Below, piece after piece: positions 45,803-57,649 of a DNA stretch of 64,000 bases (positions are counted from its first letter, which is position 1; each line of letters starts with the position of its first letter). A model generated the notes under the pieces. It saw only the letters and a program-made list of their open reading frames with translations, did not search any database and was not told the DNA's origin. The translations under genes were made by a program, and so were the position numbers. Where the stretch lies: assembly GCF_000002995.4 (NCBI RefSeq), contig NW_025062477.1, positions 13,002,696-13,066,695 of the forward strand, written 5' to 3'. This DNA is from Brugia malayi (taxonomy: Eukaryota; Nematoda; Chromadorea; Rhabditida; Onchocercidae).

Positions 45803-46205
45803 TCGTTTCCTGCAAAAATTCTACAGATTGTGCTCCATTCCTTATTGAATTTCAGTTTAAACTGTAAAACAATGCCTCCTTCAGAACTTTAACTTAATAT
45901 TTCTTCAACATTTCCACAGAATAAACATTTAAATTCATTTGCTATTTTTGCCTTAGAATTGAAAACTTGAGAACTTATATCTACTTTCTTCACTGTTAAC
46001 AAACTCCTAACTGATAATAAAAAAGAAATGGTAAATATAACTTTGAAATATTCCGCCATAATCGAGCATGTGAAAGCAATTCACTCCAACTCTTTTCTTC
46101 CACCAAATATTGTTCATCATGAGGTGGCATCATGCACTATCTATTAGTGTGTGTCCTGAAAGGAAGCAATTGACCTTTTAATTAAAGAATCGCTTAGTAA
46201 TAAAT

Positions 46206-46248
46206 GACAGAGAGAGAGAGAGAGAGGGAGAGGGAGAAGGAGAAAGAG
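46206..46248. repeat. GA-rich simple repeat in a divergent promoter region
   Basis: A pure GA dinucleotide run passes into GGGAGA/GGAGAAG repeats. It is followed at about 46255-46360 by a patch unusually rich in G and C for this window. It sits between the divergently transcribed DPP8/9 gene (start 45802) and polyprenyl synthase gene (start 46879). GA tracts are common in open nematode promoters, so a regulatory role is plausible but unproven. Confidence 0.6.
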
Positions 46249-46878
46249 TAGCAACGATTCCTCGGACATTTCCGGACGACTGCATGCTCACCCACTATCC
46301 CAATGAGTCGGAATCACAATGAGGCACGGTTTAAGAACCGCGGCCCGCCTTGTTAAAACTGAATGTTTGAAGTTCGGTTGTCAAGTGAGAAGCATTGGGT
46401 AGAGGTATTTTTAAGGTTATGAGGTAGAGCATAGATGCAGTAAGACACTTGCTGATAGGCTTAGACAGCAGTGAATTAGTCGTTCTACAGCCTTTAACTA
46501 AGTCGTAGTTACTGGTAATTGTTCAAGTTTTCAGCTTTCATTTCAATCGATGGACTATATGATATGGCGTGCTAAGAGTTTATATTGTATACATTCCATT
46601 TGGAACCGACAGCTTTCCTTTTCACTTCTGCCACAAAATGTAAAATTTTTTCTGATTTGTTTGCATCAAACTCTCAGTGAATTAAATGTTGTATATTGCT
46701 AGTGTTGATATGTGTGATGTCTTTAAATCGAATACAAGGGGGAGAAAGGAGGAGTACAGTTTACTAATATAATCCAGTTGTTTGGAACCTTTGTATAAAA
46801 TTGTACTGAACTTAAAAAGTGTATTATCGTATGCTTTTTTCCTGACGAACTAGTTTTCGTAATTATGCTACTCAGAAA

Positions 46879-49205
46879 ATGATATTACCCGCTTGTCTTG
46901 GTTTAAAAATTTCTGTGAAACTCTAGACTTTGTAAAATTTATTCCTTTCATAAATTTACACATCCAAAAGAAAGAGAAATTTTTGCAAAAATAAAAACGG
47001 TAAAATTACATTTAAATTGTTTGAAATGATTGTAATGGTACAGTACTATTTCACAGGTAGTCATGATTTTTTTAAATTATACCAAATAATGATTTTGTTT
47101 AGCTCATAGTTTTACATCAGACAACATCACCTCAAACCATAAGAACTCGCAAATTTTATCGCTCATATCTGGCTGCCGAAGAAGTCTCTAGTACACGGTT
47201 GCCCAGCTTTATCAGAGATAAGCTGAAAGCACTTCAGGTATTTTCGTACATCCATATGTTGATCCTCAGATCGAATAACTGAGCATCGAGTTTGAATTAT
47301 GCTTCTTTTTACATCAAACTCTCAGTGAATTACAGTCTGAAATTATGGAAACCCTTGTGCGAAATGCAGAAAACAGCCCATCATTATTATCGACATGTTT
47401 TTCAAGTTCAGCATTCACGAAAACTTTCCAAGAAATGGCCAAATATTATTTTGATCAAGGCGGAAAACTGTTTCGGCCCACCATTTGTTTGTTGATGGCT
47501 AGAGCATGCAACCAGTTTGAGCCTAAATCGTTGGTTTTTTTCCATAACTTAACATAATGACAAGCACTGTCAATATTTTATGTTTTATAGCTCCCAACTT
47601 CTGATTTCAAATAACATCGTAGACGTTGTTAAGAACTATGTAGCTTTCAAGATCACGTATAGGACCACTTCATGTTCTTTCCTTTTCGTTCATCTTTGAA
47701 GTAATGGCCGTGCCATGCGAAACATCGATTTTAAATCTCAAGACTCAAGAGTACATTGATTGTGTTCTTTTCAGGATGTTAGTAGATTCGGGTCGTGATA
47801 CAGTAACAAGAAATCAGTACAAAATAGCGGTTATATCAGAAATGATACACACTGCATCATTGGTTCATGATGACGTTATCGATAAGGCTGATATAAGGCG
47901 GGGAAGTCGAACTATAAATGCACTTTGGGGCAATAAAATGGTAATCAGTTTCTTCGCTGGACAAAACAAGATACCATCACCTTATTATACACGTCATTTT
48001 AATGCGAAAGACTTTAGGCTGGAAGAAATAATGTATTTGATATCTGTCGTTATCGCTAAATTGTTTGGGAATTTAAAATTTTGTAAGACGTAAGTATTTT
48101 TTGAGAGAAACTTTGATTGAACTCCTACTTAATTTAATATTTTAATATGGGACTCCATTAAAAACATCAATTTATTGTCTTAGGAATAGACTTCAAGCAA
48201 AAAAATTGTGGTGATTAGTTACAATTATTGTCGTTAGAATAAAAATATTTTAGGCTGTATTGGTGGGAGATTTCATTCTGGCTCGTGCAACACAGGTGTT
48301 ATGCAGCATCGGAAGGCCGTCCGTTATTTCGGTGATGGCAACTATCATTGAAGATTTAGTGAAAGGCGAGTTCATGCAAATGAATGATGGGACAGATTTA
48401 AATGCTACACAAAGGTTCAATAAATATATGGCCAAGACTTATTCAAAAACAGCATCTCTTTTCGCGAATAGCTGCAAATCAGCTGCAATGCTTTCAGGTC
48501 AGTAATGAATCTCTTAAAACTTTGCACCTGAGTTGGCATTGGTTGTTCTGTTAAATTTACCTTATGCATTTGTATGTGACATGACACTGACTAGTACATA
48601 AATAATTTTTTAATTTTAAGATGTGTCAGAGGCAGACGAACTTTCCGCATACGAGTACGGGAAATCTTTAGGCATCGCCTTCCAAATGATTGATGACTTG
48701 TTGGATTATGTTTCTACATCATCTGTTACGGGAAAACCGACTGCAAATGATTTGAAGCTGGGTAATTCATTTATAATTCGATAATGATCTAGCTATCTAA
48801 TTTCTCAGTCAAGTTTGTCATTCCAGGACTTGCAACAGCTCCTGTTCTCTTCGCTGCCGAAGAATACCCTGAGCTAAATAAACTGATAACAAGAAGTTTT
48901 TCCAAAGAAGGTGATATAGAATTGGCCTGGGAAATTGTTGGTAACAGCACTGGTCTGCAAAAAACACGAACTGCAGCTCGGGAACATGCTGAACATGCCG
49001 TTAAAATGGTATTAATAGCATTTTATAAACCTATTTCTCCATAATTTTCCTATCATGCATAACTAATAAAGAATATTTTAAGTAACCTTTATATCATAAC
49101 CTAAAAAGTTCTTGATACTTTCAGGTCCGTAATTTCCCAAACGGTGATGGAGTGCGCGATCATTTGATACAAATAGCTTTATCACAAACCGAAAGAAATA
49201 GGTAG
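46879..49205 (+). CDS. coq-1: Polyprenyl diphosphate synthase (ubiquinone side chain), COQ1/PDSS1
   Basis: Makes the long isoprenoid tail of ubiquinone/rhodoquinone from IPP and an allylic primer, in mitochondria. Exons: 46879-46914, 47103-47237, 47336-47529, 47775-47940, 48254-48497, 48621-48761, 48827-49008 and 49125-49205 (TAG); phases all agree and the product is about 392 residues. The first exon (MILPACLGLKIS) plus the next (RTRKFYRSYL) could be a mitochondrial targeting peptide; this 36-nt exon is the least certain part. The body shows GGKLFRPTICLLMARACN, the first aspartate-rich motif in HDDVIDKADIRRGSR, VLVGDFILARA, EDLVKGEFMQM, and the second aspartate motif in FQMIDDLLDYV followed by GKPTANDLKLG. 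Both Mg-binding motifs are intact, so the protein should be catalytic. It is divergent from the DPP8/9 gene and convergent with the RalBP1 3' exons. Confidence 0.94.
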
Positions 49206-50258
49206 TCACGAAAATATTAGTGTTCATGTTTTCTTAACATAAGTTGCAAGGTTTTTGACAAATTTTTTTCGGTATCCTACTTAGTTTCTAAACAAGGTAG
49301 TAAATTTATCAGAGGAAACGTTTGCGATCTTTTTTAAAAATATGATGTAACACTGCCGTACGAACTAATCGTAAAATTCTTCGCTTATATTTAAGTTTGT
49401 TGTTTCCTATATGTTGTTTACATTGTCAGTCAAAGTTTCTTACCTTAATATTTATTTCGTAGATATCAAAATTTATCAAAGTTTGAAATTAGCAGTACTA
49501 AAATCCGAAATTTTATTGAAACATAAAATATGGAAAGCGCATCATTCGCATACAAAATGATGAGTTTTCCGAAAGTTTTTCAAGAATAGTACTGCGTGCC
49601 AGTTTTCTCAACGTTCTGCTCATTTAACTTTTTCACTTCATCTATCGTAGCTACAGTTTAATGTCTCTTAGGAATTATATAATTTTTCGAATTCAATTCT
49701 TAGTGCCTTTCAAGAGATTTGATCTGAAGGTAGAGTTTTTTGACGGCTTTATTTTTACTTTTTCCCTATGTTAAATTACGTTAAATTAGGTGGAATTCAT
49801 ATTGTTTTGTCAATAACAGTATAGAAATATTTTAATATACTCATTAACCACGATCTGCTGAAGGCACTGCATTTCAAATTTATGAAATATTATTTCGCTG
49901 TTTTGAAAGAGCATTGGGACTCCTTTGAATTTTTGACCTCTAATTTTATCATGGGAATCTCACTGGACTTTGAATTCCATAGTGAATGATGAGCTAAGGG
50001 TTAAAAAAAAAAAAGCATTAGACAGACTTTTCTCTAGTTTGTGCCGTCTTTATTCAATTTTTGGTTAGTATCAATTTTGTATGTTTCGAAATGGTTGTTT
50101 TTTCACATTTTGCTTACTTTAGATAACCTTTCGGTTTGTTTCCAGGAAGTCTTTCTCTGTTATATTGTTAATAACAGTAAGATGAAAAAAAAAAAAAGAT
50201 ATGAATGGTAACAAAACATTTCGTTTATACAGTATGTGGGGGGAAAATTTATTTACAG
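49206..50258. other. Convergent 3' intergenic region
   Basis: About 1 kb between the COQ-1 stop (+) and the stop of the Ral-binding exons (-). It should hold both 3' UTRs. No gene, hairpin or repeat stood out, apart from short A-runs (about 50008 and 50186). Confidence 0.55.
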
Positions 50259-51984
50259 CTAAAATCTTGTAACTAGTAATGTGAGCCTTTTAACAGCATT
50301 TAGTTCAATCTGAGCTCGTAACTGGCAACAAGCATTTCGAAGTGAAACTATTTCGGACAACAAATTATCTCGTTCCTTTTCTTCTTTTAAGCATTCATCC
50401 CTCCAGTATTCCTCCCCATACTCGTCGTCGATGTTTTTTAAAGTTTCGAAACTTTTGTTCTTAAAATGAATTATTAAGAAAAAATACTAACATCATAATT
50501 GTAATAACTCTAATGTATTTAAAAATGTTCAACTCAATATGCTATCTATTATATATATATATTTCATTTAGGAAGAGGTTTTTTGCAAATCTTTTAATGT
50601 ATGAATTTGGAAAGCATCAGTATAAGCTTTCATCAAACTACATTCTGAATTTGCGAATTCCAGTAAAAAAAAAAATTTCCGAATATTTGAAAGTACAGTT
50701 GCCTAGTGATAAGAAAAGAATTGCATATATTCCATATCACCACATATATGAAAGAGCATTACCAACGCTACCGGGAATTCAAACAGTTACATTCTCAACA
50801 AAAAATTATTTAAATACTCAGGTGAATTTTCAACTTATATAACTGCAGAATCTATCAAAATGAGCATACATTGTTTCTGACTGTTCGTGTTTCTTAACCA
50901 ACAAGTGTCGAAGTAGAAATGACCTCGGGCTACCAAGAAAAAAATCTTACTTCCATGGCATTTAAACATTGGTCCAGCGCGATTATTTCTAATTTATGAC
51001 GAGCGATGTCCTCGCGTAGAGCTGTACAAGCGGCTAGTAATTGCTTCTCTTCAAACATTTCCAATGTTGGAGTTGGACCATCATTTTTTCGTGTTTTGAT
51101 TTTTCCCGAATTTTCCATACGTATACTTTTGAGCTGAAATGTTATAGGTGGGAAGTATATTTGTTAGATGCGACATTTAAAAATAATGGATAGCTAGTGA
51201 TAGTTGCATAAGCTGATATGTTTGTTCGAAATAGCAAGGAACTCAAAAGCTCAGAATAACTTGCATATATATATGCAAGTTATTCTGCATATATGACCTC
51301 TGCAAGTTATTCTGCATATATGACCTGCTTCAATTCAAAACTTCGTGATAAAAGCATTTGACATGGTTAGACTGATTGCTGTAAAAAGAAAAGATTCTGA
51401 GGAAGCATATTTGAGTTTTTGGAGAAATAAAACAAAACATTTACTTTTCTGCTAAGCATTGTGATTGCAGTCTGTACATCCCACAACTCTTCTTCTGTTT
51501 GTTTCGTTGGTAAATTTAATTCTCGAAGCTCTTCTATCTGTAAGTTTTAAAAATACTACAATAAAGTGGGTGTCAAGAAAGTGATGAATTTCTGGCCAAA
51601 AAAGCAATGAGCTAAAAAAAGATATGAGCTTTTTGAAGTGTTGAAATAGTTTGATTATGATTAAACTTTTTGACTGTAAAATATGCAATCTAAAATTTTT
51701 TTACACAGGTTAAAACAAAAAAGAAAAGATACAAAAATTTAAAATATGCATATTGCTTAGGATGGAAAAACGTATCTGCATTTGATAGATGTAATTTTCA
51801 TGAAAAATATTATCACGTATATTTCCAGTTTTTGTTAATAAAGAAATGTCGCTAATAAAAGCTTACTTGTAGATGAAGCTGCTGCAGACGACTTCGTTGC
51901 TTCCGTTCCTCACCACGAAGCCCTTCCTCGGAATCCGACAAATCTCCTTCGCATATAATCTTTGGTGATTTTGGTGCCACATAT
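50259..51984 (-). CDS. rlbp-1: Ral-binding coiled-coil domain of a RalBP1 homologue (3' exons)
   Basis: Exons 51867-51984, 51445-51537, 50951-51133 and 50259-50459 (TAG) join in frame and give about 198 residues of helical, charged sequence. The middle, ELWDVQTAITMLSRKLKSIR preceded by EERKQRSRLQQLHLQIEELR, matches the Ral-binding region of RalBP1/RLIP76 (LWEVQ..LTALKRKLR in human). An acidic SDSEEG comes before it. A C-terminal coiled coil follows (EEKERDNLLSEIVSLRNACC). The first exon has a phase-2 acceptor, so something upstream must splice to it. The natural partner is the RhoGAP exon set at 57650-59035 on the same strand. RalBP1 links active Ral to Cdc42/Rac inactivation and to endocytosis. 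An alternative is a separate short gene: an in-frame ATG lies at about 52021. Confidence 0.75.
51252..51327. repeat. 36-nt perfect palindrome followed by a 27-bp tandem repeat
   Basis: 51252-51287 is a perfect palindrome (18-nt arms, no loop) centred on TATATATA. Its right half starts a 27-bp unit (51274-51300) that is repeated at 51301-51327 with one difference, in the last base. It lies in the intron between exons 51445-51537 and 50951-51133. Confidence 0.9.
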
Positions 51985-53126
51985 CTTAAAGTAATATTTT
52001 CTTGCAATGGACATGCCAATATGTACATTCAATTCTTAATTAACTTAAAAGCAGCACTCGCTTCATTTCCGAATGAATTTCTCTTCAATGAAAATAATAT
52101 TCTCGACTTCATGCACACTGGAATTGAGAGGAAGAGCTCAGCAGTGTTATTTGAAAAAAGTACCGAGATAGCCAGAAATTTTTTAAACATGATTAATTGA
52201 TCTGAATTTGAGAATTAAAGAATAGGACGTAGATCATTTTAAAACCGGCAAGCCATAAATAATAAGTCTCATTCAAATTTTAATATGGTACACATTTAGG
52301 ACACTGAATTTTTTTAAGTTAAAAGAATAGTTAGGCATCTAAATCTAAAAAACGATAAATCTAAAAATACTAAAAACGATAAACATATCTTATAGGTCGT
52401 TATCATGTTGCAAAGTAACAAATCAATAATTACAATATGTTTAAATGAAATCGAATTATGCATAAATGGTGCATATTTTAGGATCATTATTCATAATTTT
52501 ATCTCTTACTTACATAACAAATTACTTTTAATGTCTTATATGCTGTATAAAATTTAATGAACAAACTGCTGCATAGGATTGTGAAGATAAAAAAGAAACT
52601 CGAATCCTAAATTACGATGACGGGTAGAAAAATTAAATTGAAATTGACGAAAATATCGACATGTAGATCAGCGCAAGGAAAGGGGTGAAGGGGTATGACA
52701 AAGAAAACCAGAATAATGGTAGCAATGGCAGTACTAGTAGTAAGAACCTCCCTTATACGAGAAAATCTATTATATTTTCTTTAGAAAGATCACATTTTGG
52801 GTCGTTTGGTGACTGATACAATATACCATTATCATCTTCAATTTCATCACTATCAAACAACCTCTTCAACGATGACCATTCCACTGACATCAATAACCAG
52901 AAACGAAGTCAACAATCCCAAATCAACTTCAGAAACTACAAAAAGGATATCCTATGAATTATTTCCGGCCAACATACTTCACTATCACGAAAGATTCACA
53001 AAATTTCTACTTCAACTATTAATTTTTCCCTTTTTTGATACTCCATCTTTGAAATTATTTCTAAACATCACAAAAATTCAACCATGCAAAGCGAGAATTT
53101 ATCGTTCGGTAGTTATCAAATTCCAC

Positions 53127-56100
53127 ATGAAACAAATGCAAATTCAAGATATCTTGATTTATTCGTACTTGCTGTTCACTTTGTTGCTAGTATTTGTAGT
53201 GGAAGCGCAGCAACCTGATTTACTCTCCGGCTGTCCTGCTCTTAGCGCAATAGCAAATGTTGATTCTTATAACGGAAGTTTTTGCTTCTGTAATGTTCGG
53301 GATAGTGGTCACGTACATATCAATTGTTTGTACAGTTCTACTCTGGAACAATTCAAAAAAGCACTTCTTGCTGTTAGTGCTGCAAAAAAAACCGTCCAAC
53401 AGGTTCGTTTTTTCTTCAAATCGGAAAAACAAACAGGACTATCAGATAGTTCACCCTGAAAAAGTTTAAATTTTCTGAACCATATTTTTAATCATAACTA
53501 TCATTTCCCAATTTTAAGACTATATAAGAACTGAAAACTATTGTCAGTTTATAAGTTTGGCAATTTAAAACAAAATTTGATAAGATTTATAGTTCCAATC
53601 CAACTATGCTGTAGTTATTTACAGATAATAATTCCTCCACTTCTTTCTATCATTCAACCAAATCATGAATTTTGAAGGTGACATTAAGCCGTGTTAAATT
53701 TGACGCTGGTGTACTACCTGGAAAAATTTTCGATAATCCTTATGCACCTATACAAATCATATCCATCGGTTAGCTTATAATTAACAAATTCATTACTTCC
53801 TCTATGATTTCCTTATCTGGCATCCAACTACTTTTAAATACACAAGTTTGAATCAATTTTCATATACTTTATTTTGAATTTCAGATAAATGTGCTGAACG
53901 CACTCCCTTGAACATTCATGAGGATTCATTCCACGGTCTAGCTGAGCACTTGCAAGAACTTTACATTACCAACTGTAACCTAGAGCAATTTCCACAAAAA
54001 GCAATTCAAAACTTAACGAAATTGAGAGTTTTATCATTGGCCTACAACAAGTTAACTAATCTGGTTAGAACGGATTTCCAAACATTACAACATGTGAGTC
54101 CTATTAGCAAATTTTTAAGCCTAAAGGTTGCTTTCCGAAATAAACTGCTCTTGAAGAATCTATCTTTTCATTTTAGAACCTTACGAAAATAAAAAATGTT
54201 GCCTTTTAATTTAAATTGTTTTTTAGTAGTGATTCTTAATTCATACAACTATTCCAAAGGCTTCAATGGAGATAAATTCAATCCTTTTTTCATCATGTTT
54301 AAACGTCATTTTTAGGTGGAAATCTTGAATCTCGAAGGAAATTTTATATCGTCCTTAGAAAATGGGACACTATCGGTACTTCGCAATTCCTTAAAACAGC
54401 TTAGTATCGGAAATCACAATTCTCTCAACGATATCTTCGACGAAATCTCACAGCTCAAAGAACTCGAAGTAGGAATTAAATCGTATGAAAATTTAAATGC
54501 TTTAGAAAATTTCAAGGGAACGTTTAAAAGAAATATGAAGAGAATTTATATTGCACGGCCTTTTTTTAACCTTAAAATGCGACCCAAAAAATCATCAGAT
54601 AACAGGTGTGCTTACAAGCCGAAATCGATATACCAGGTTCTAGATATGGGTCGAGCCGATGGTATCACTAATATAACAGATGGAACATTTGGAGAACTGA
54701 ACAAATTGGAAAAGCTATTACTACCCGAATGTAGTCTAACAGTTATCCACAAGAACACATTCCAAGGTCTTACGAAACTGACAGAGGTAAATGCAGTTTT
54801 GATTTGATGAAAGAAAGGTATGAAGAGATGAAGATACATGAAATTAAAGGAGTGAAAGAGAAGTGAATGAATGATTGACAATGATTTAATATACAAATGG
54901 TGATGAAAATTTATAGCTCGATTTACGAATCAATTTACTAAATGAAGTGGAATGTGGAAGTTTTGTTTGGACACCAAGTCTACAACGCTTATCACTTGCC
55001 GGAAACTATCTAAATGAAAGTTTAGCTTGCTGGTGGGATGGACTAGAACATTTGAAAGAACTCGATCTTGGATGGAATGAGTTTTCATTTCTGGAAAAAA
55101 ATGCTTTCTACAAACTTGGTCCAACACTTAACTTCCTAAATCTTCGTCACAATAAGCGATTAATGCACGCAAGTTTTAAATCATGGAAGAAAATAAAGTC
55201 TAAGTTTTAGATAAACAAGTTTCACTTAATCAAGTGGTACTAATTTGAAAGCATTATTTTAAAAAAGCTGTATGATTTGCCTTCTTTAGTCAGTTTCCGC
55301 AAATAAATAGAATTTTGAAGATCGATGAAAATGCTTTCAACGGACTCAGTAATCTCCATCGCTTAAATATGAGTGAAATAAGCATCACAGAATTTAGTAA
55401 AATCCTCAAACACCTTTCTTCACTACAGGTAAGCGATCTGAAACTATTTCAGCTGAATTCAAATTATTCAGATTCTGAACAAAAATAAACGGTCTAATTT
55501 ATTCAAACATTTTAGTTGAGCTTAGATATTCGAAAGGCTAGTGAAATCCAAATCTTGAGATGGTAAGTGAATAAAAGTTTTAAATGAAAGTTAAACCTAA
55601 ATAAATCCAAGAGGATGAATTCCCTTAATTTTCGAATTTTTTCAAATATAAAGAAAAAATTAAAGGAACTGGACTTGAGCAACGGGAAACTGCAGCAGAT
55701 CGATGAAAGCGATTTGGAAGCTCAAAATGAAAGGTTGGAAGGACTAATATTACGCAATAACCAACTGACAACATTACCACGAAGTGTACTAGAAAATATG
55801 AAAAATTTACGTTTGCTGGACTTATCAAACAACAATTGGCTGTGTGATGAAAATATGGAATCACGTATGCTCTTTTAAATTCTCAATTTCACAGAGCTAA
55901 CAAAAATGATAAATTTGTTGAAACAGAATCAAAATAAATCAGGGTGAAATAAGTTCAATTTTTAATTAAATATATTTTGGTAGAACTGCTAAAGACGAAG
56001 AGTAACAAAAGCTAAAAAATTATAGAACGAACACTGTCAAGGAATTTCTTATAATCTTTTGTCTAACAAATAATACCTAATTTCAGTTGTAGAAGAGATC

Positions 56101-57303
56101 GAATTGAAGTACAAAGAAGCAGTTTTGCTAGACCAAAATTTCATATTACTGCACGCTAACGAAACAAACTGTAATCGTCCGAAAAGTTTACAAGGACAAG
56201 CAATAATGAATGTAATTAAAGATTCATTCAAGATGTATAATTCAAGCAATGATGCCATCTATTCAACGATATCAACAATGCCAACAGTGGATAACGATCT
56301 AAAACTAGAAGATATTAGTACAGGCCTTCTCAATAAATTTCTAGCCGTAAGTTGAGACATGCTTTAATTTTTCCGCAGTAGAAATTATTGTTGTTATAAC
56401 AACCTATACAAACTAATAAAGTAGCGATTAAATAAAAAAATGACGCAGTTATTTCAAAAAAAATAAAGGATTCATTACAACTCTCGTTTGAATACTTCAA
56501 ATCTATACTTCTCATCTTTCCTCAAAAAAGCTATAGATTTTGTATGACACACACATAAATCCTTAATTCATTCCAGAAAGATGGTTTAATTGGTGATGAA
56601 AATGCAAAATCCGAGCATCATCAAAATACATCCTCTATTGTACATGCCCTATACCACTTGGATATGAAAACTGAATTAGTCAGCGAACAAACCAAAACCA
56701 ATCCCGCACCAATAATTGCTGTTGTTATTACGTTGACGATCATCTCCACTGCTATCATCGTTGCTGTCATCAGACATTTAAGGGTGAGTGTTTTTTTTTT
56801 TTTTTTTTATATCATAAAATATTAGAAACCCACATGTTTAGGAAGCACACAAAACTAGAATCAACTAGCGAATACCATTTACTTTCAAATTAAACTACTT
56901 ATCAAGAGTGTCTCAATTCTTATTAACACAAGTAACGCGATTCTAACAGAAAGTTGTAACCCGAAATATAGAAAAGCTTTACAGAAACAGAAAAGTAGAA
57001 TGGGGAAGCGAACTACTTTTGAAATGCGTGATAAAGTGTAAGTATTTATAATCCCATTAAAATTAAACCTCAAAAATCGAAAACTTTTTTAGGAATTAAG
57101 TTTTGGAATATTTGTGGTTTTGAAATATAAAACTTTTTTAGGAAGTAAAATTTTTGAAAGAAATATAAGAAATGAGTTGAAGATAAAAATTTTTACATCA
57201 GAAATCTGTCAGGTAACTGCTACATTTTTATTTCAGAGTAACAAATGATGCAAAACTGAAAGAGCATTCGAATTTGCATGAAGTGATCAAAGATAATGTC
57301 TGA
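53127..57303 (+). CDS. Transmembrane extracellular leucine-rich-repeat protein
   Basis: Exons: 53127-53402, 53678-53768, 53885-54093, 54316-54786, 54917-55197, 55290-55428, 55516-55562, 55614-55864, 56087-56346, 56577-56787, 56950-57037 and 57237-57303 (TGA); phases agree and give about 796 residues. A signal peptide (IYSYLLFTLLLVFVVEA) is followed by a Cys-rich N-cap (CPALS...CFCN...INC). The LRR array follows with typical repeats such as LRVLSLAYNKL, LQRLSLAGNYL, LKELDLGWNEF, LKELDLSNGKL and LRLLDLSNNNWLCD. A C-cap-like segment with ETNCNRPKSLQGQ is next. A single membrane helix (IIAVVITLTIISTAIIVAVI) leads to a basic tail of about 55 residues. The architecture is that of nematode eLRR-only proteins of the apical matrix or adhesion class (EGG-6/LET-4-like), but the exact orthologue is not clear. 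The open frame extends upstream to 52797; the Met at 53127 is chosen because it directly precedes the signal peptide. The gene lies within the presumed RalBP1 locus, on the opposite strand. Confidence 0.87.
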
Positions 57304-57649
57304 AATCAAGAGAACTTACTGTTTAATTTGAACATCTTTGAATAGATATACCATCTGAAATGTAATGCAAGTAATATTATTATTCAAAGCAAAAAAAGTT
57401 TTATAAAAAAAAGGAAAACTTTGATCAATACACACACACAAGGAAAAGAGAATTGGTAATGGACTAAAGGTTATATATTTTGTACTATGTTGCTCTGTAG
57501 TGGTATATTTGTTCATAGTTTATAATACCACTTAAACAACCCCTCACACGTCAACCGGTGTAGAAAAATATAAATCAACGATTAATTGCAAATTTTGATA
57601 CAGATGAAGCAATTTTAAGAAATGCAATTCCCTCCAAATGATAACTTAC

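Noticed and set aside
47704..47774. Alternative upstream start for the coq-1 exon with the first Asp motif
   Set aside because: The open frame runs through the intron; the acceptor at 47774 and the phase with exon 47336-47529 explain the coding sequence better.
52797..53126. 110-codon N-terminal extension of the LRR protein
   Set aside because: It would bury the signal peptide inside the protein; the Met at 53127 gives a standard secreted start.
57575..57649. Read-through end of the RalBP1 RhoGAP exon
   Set aside because: Possible, but a strong GTAAGT donor lies at the end of similarity, and the Ral-binding exons downstream need an upstream partner.
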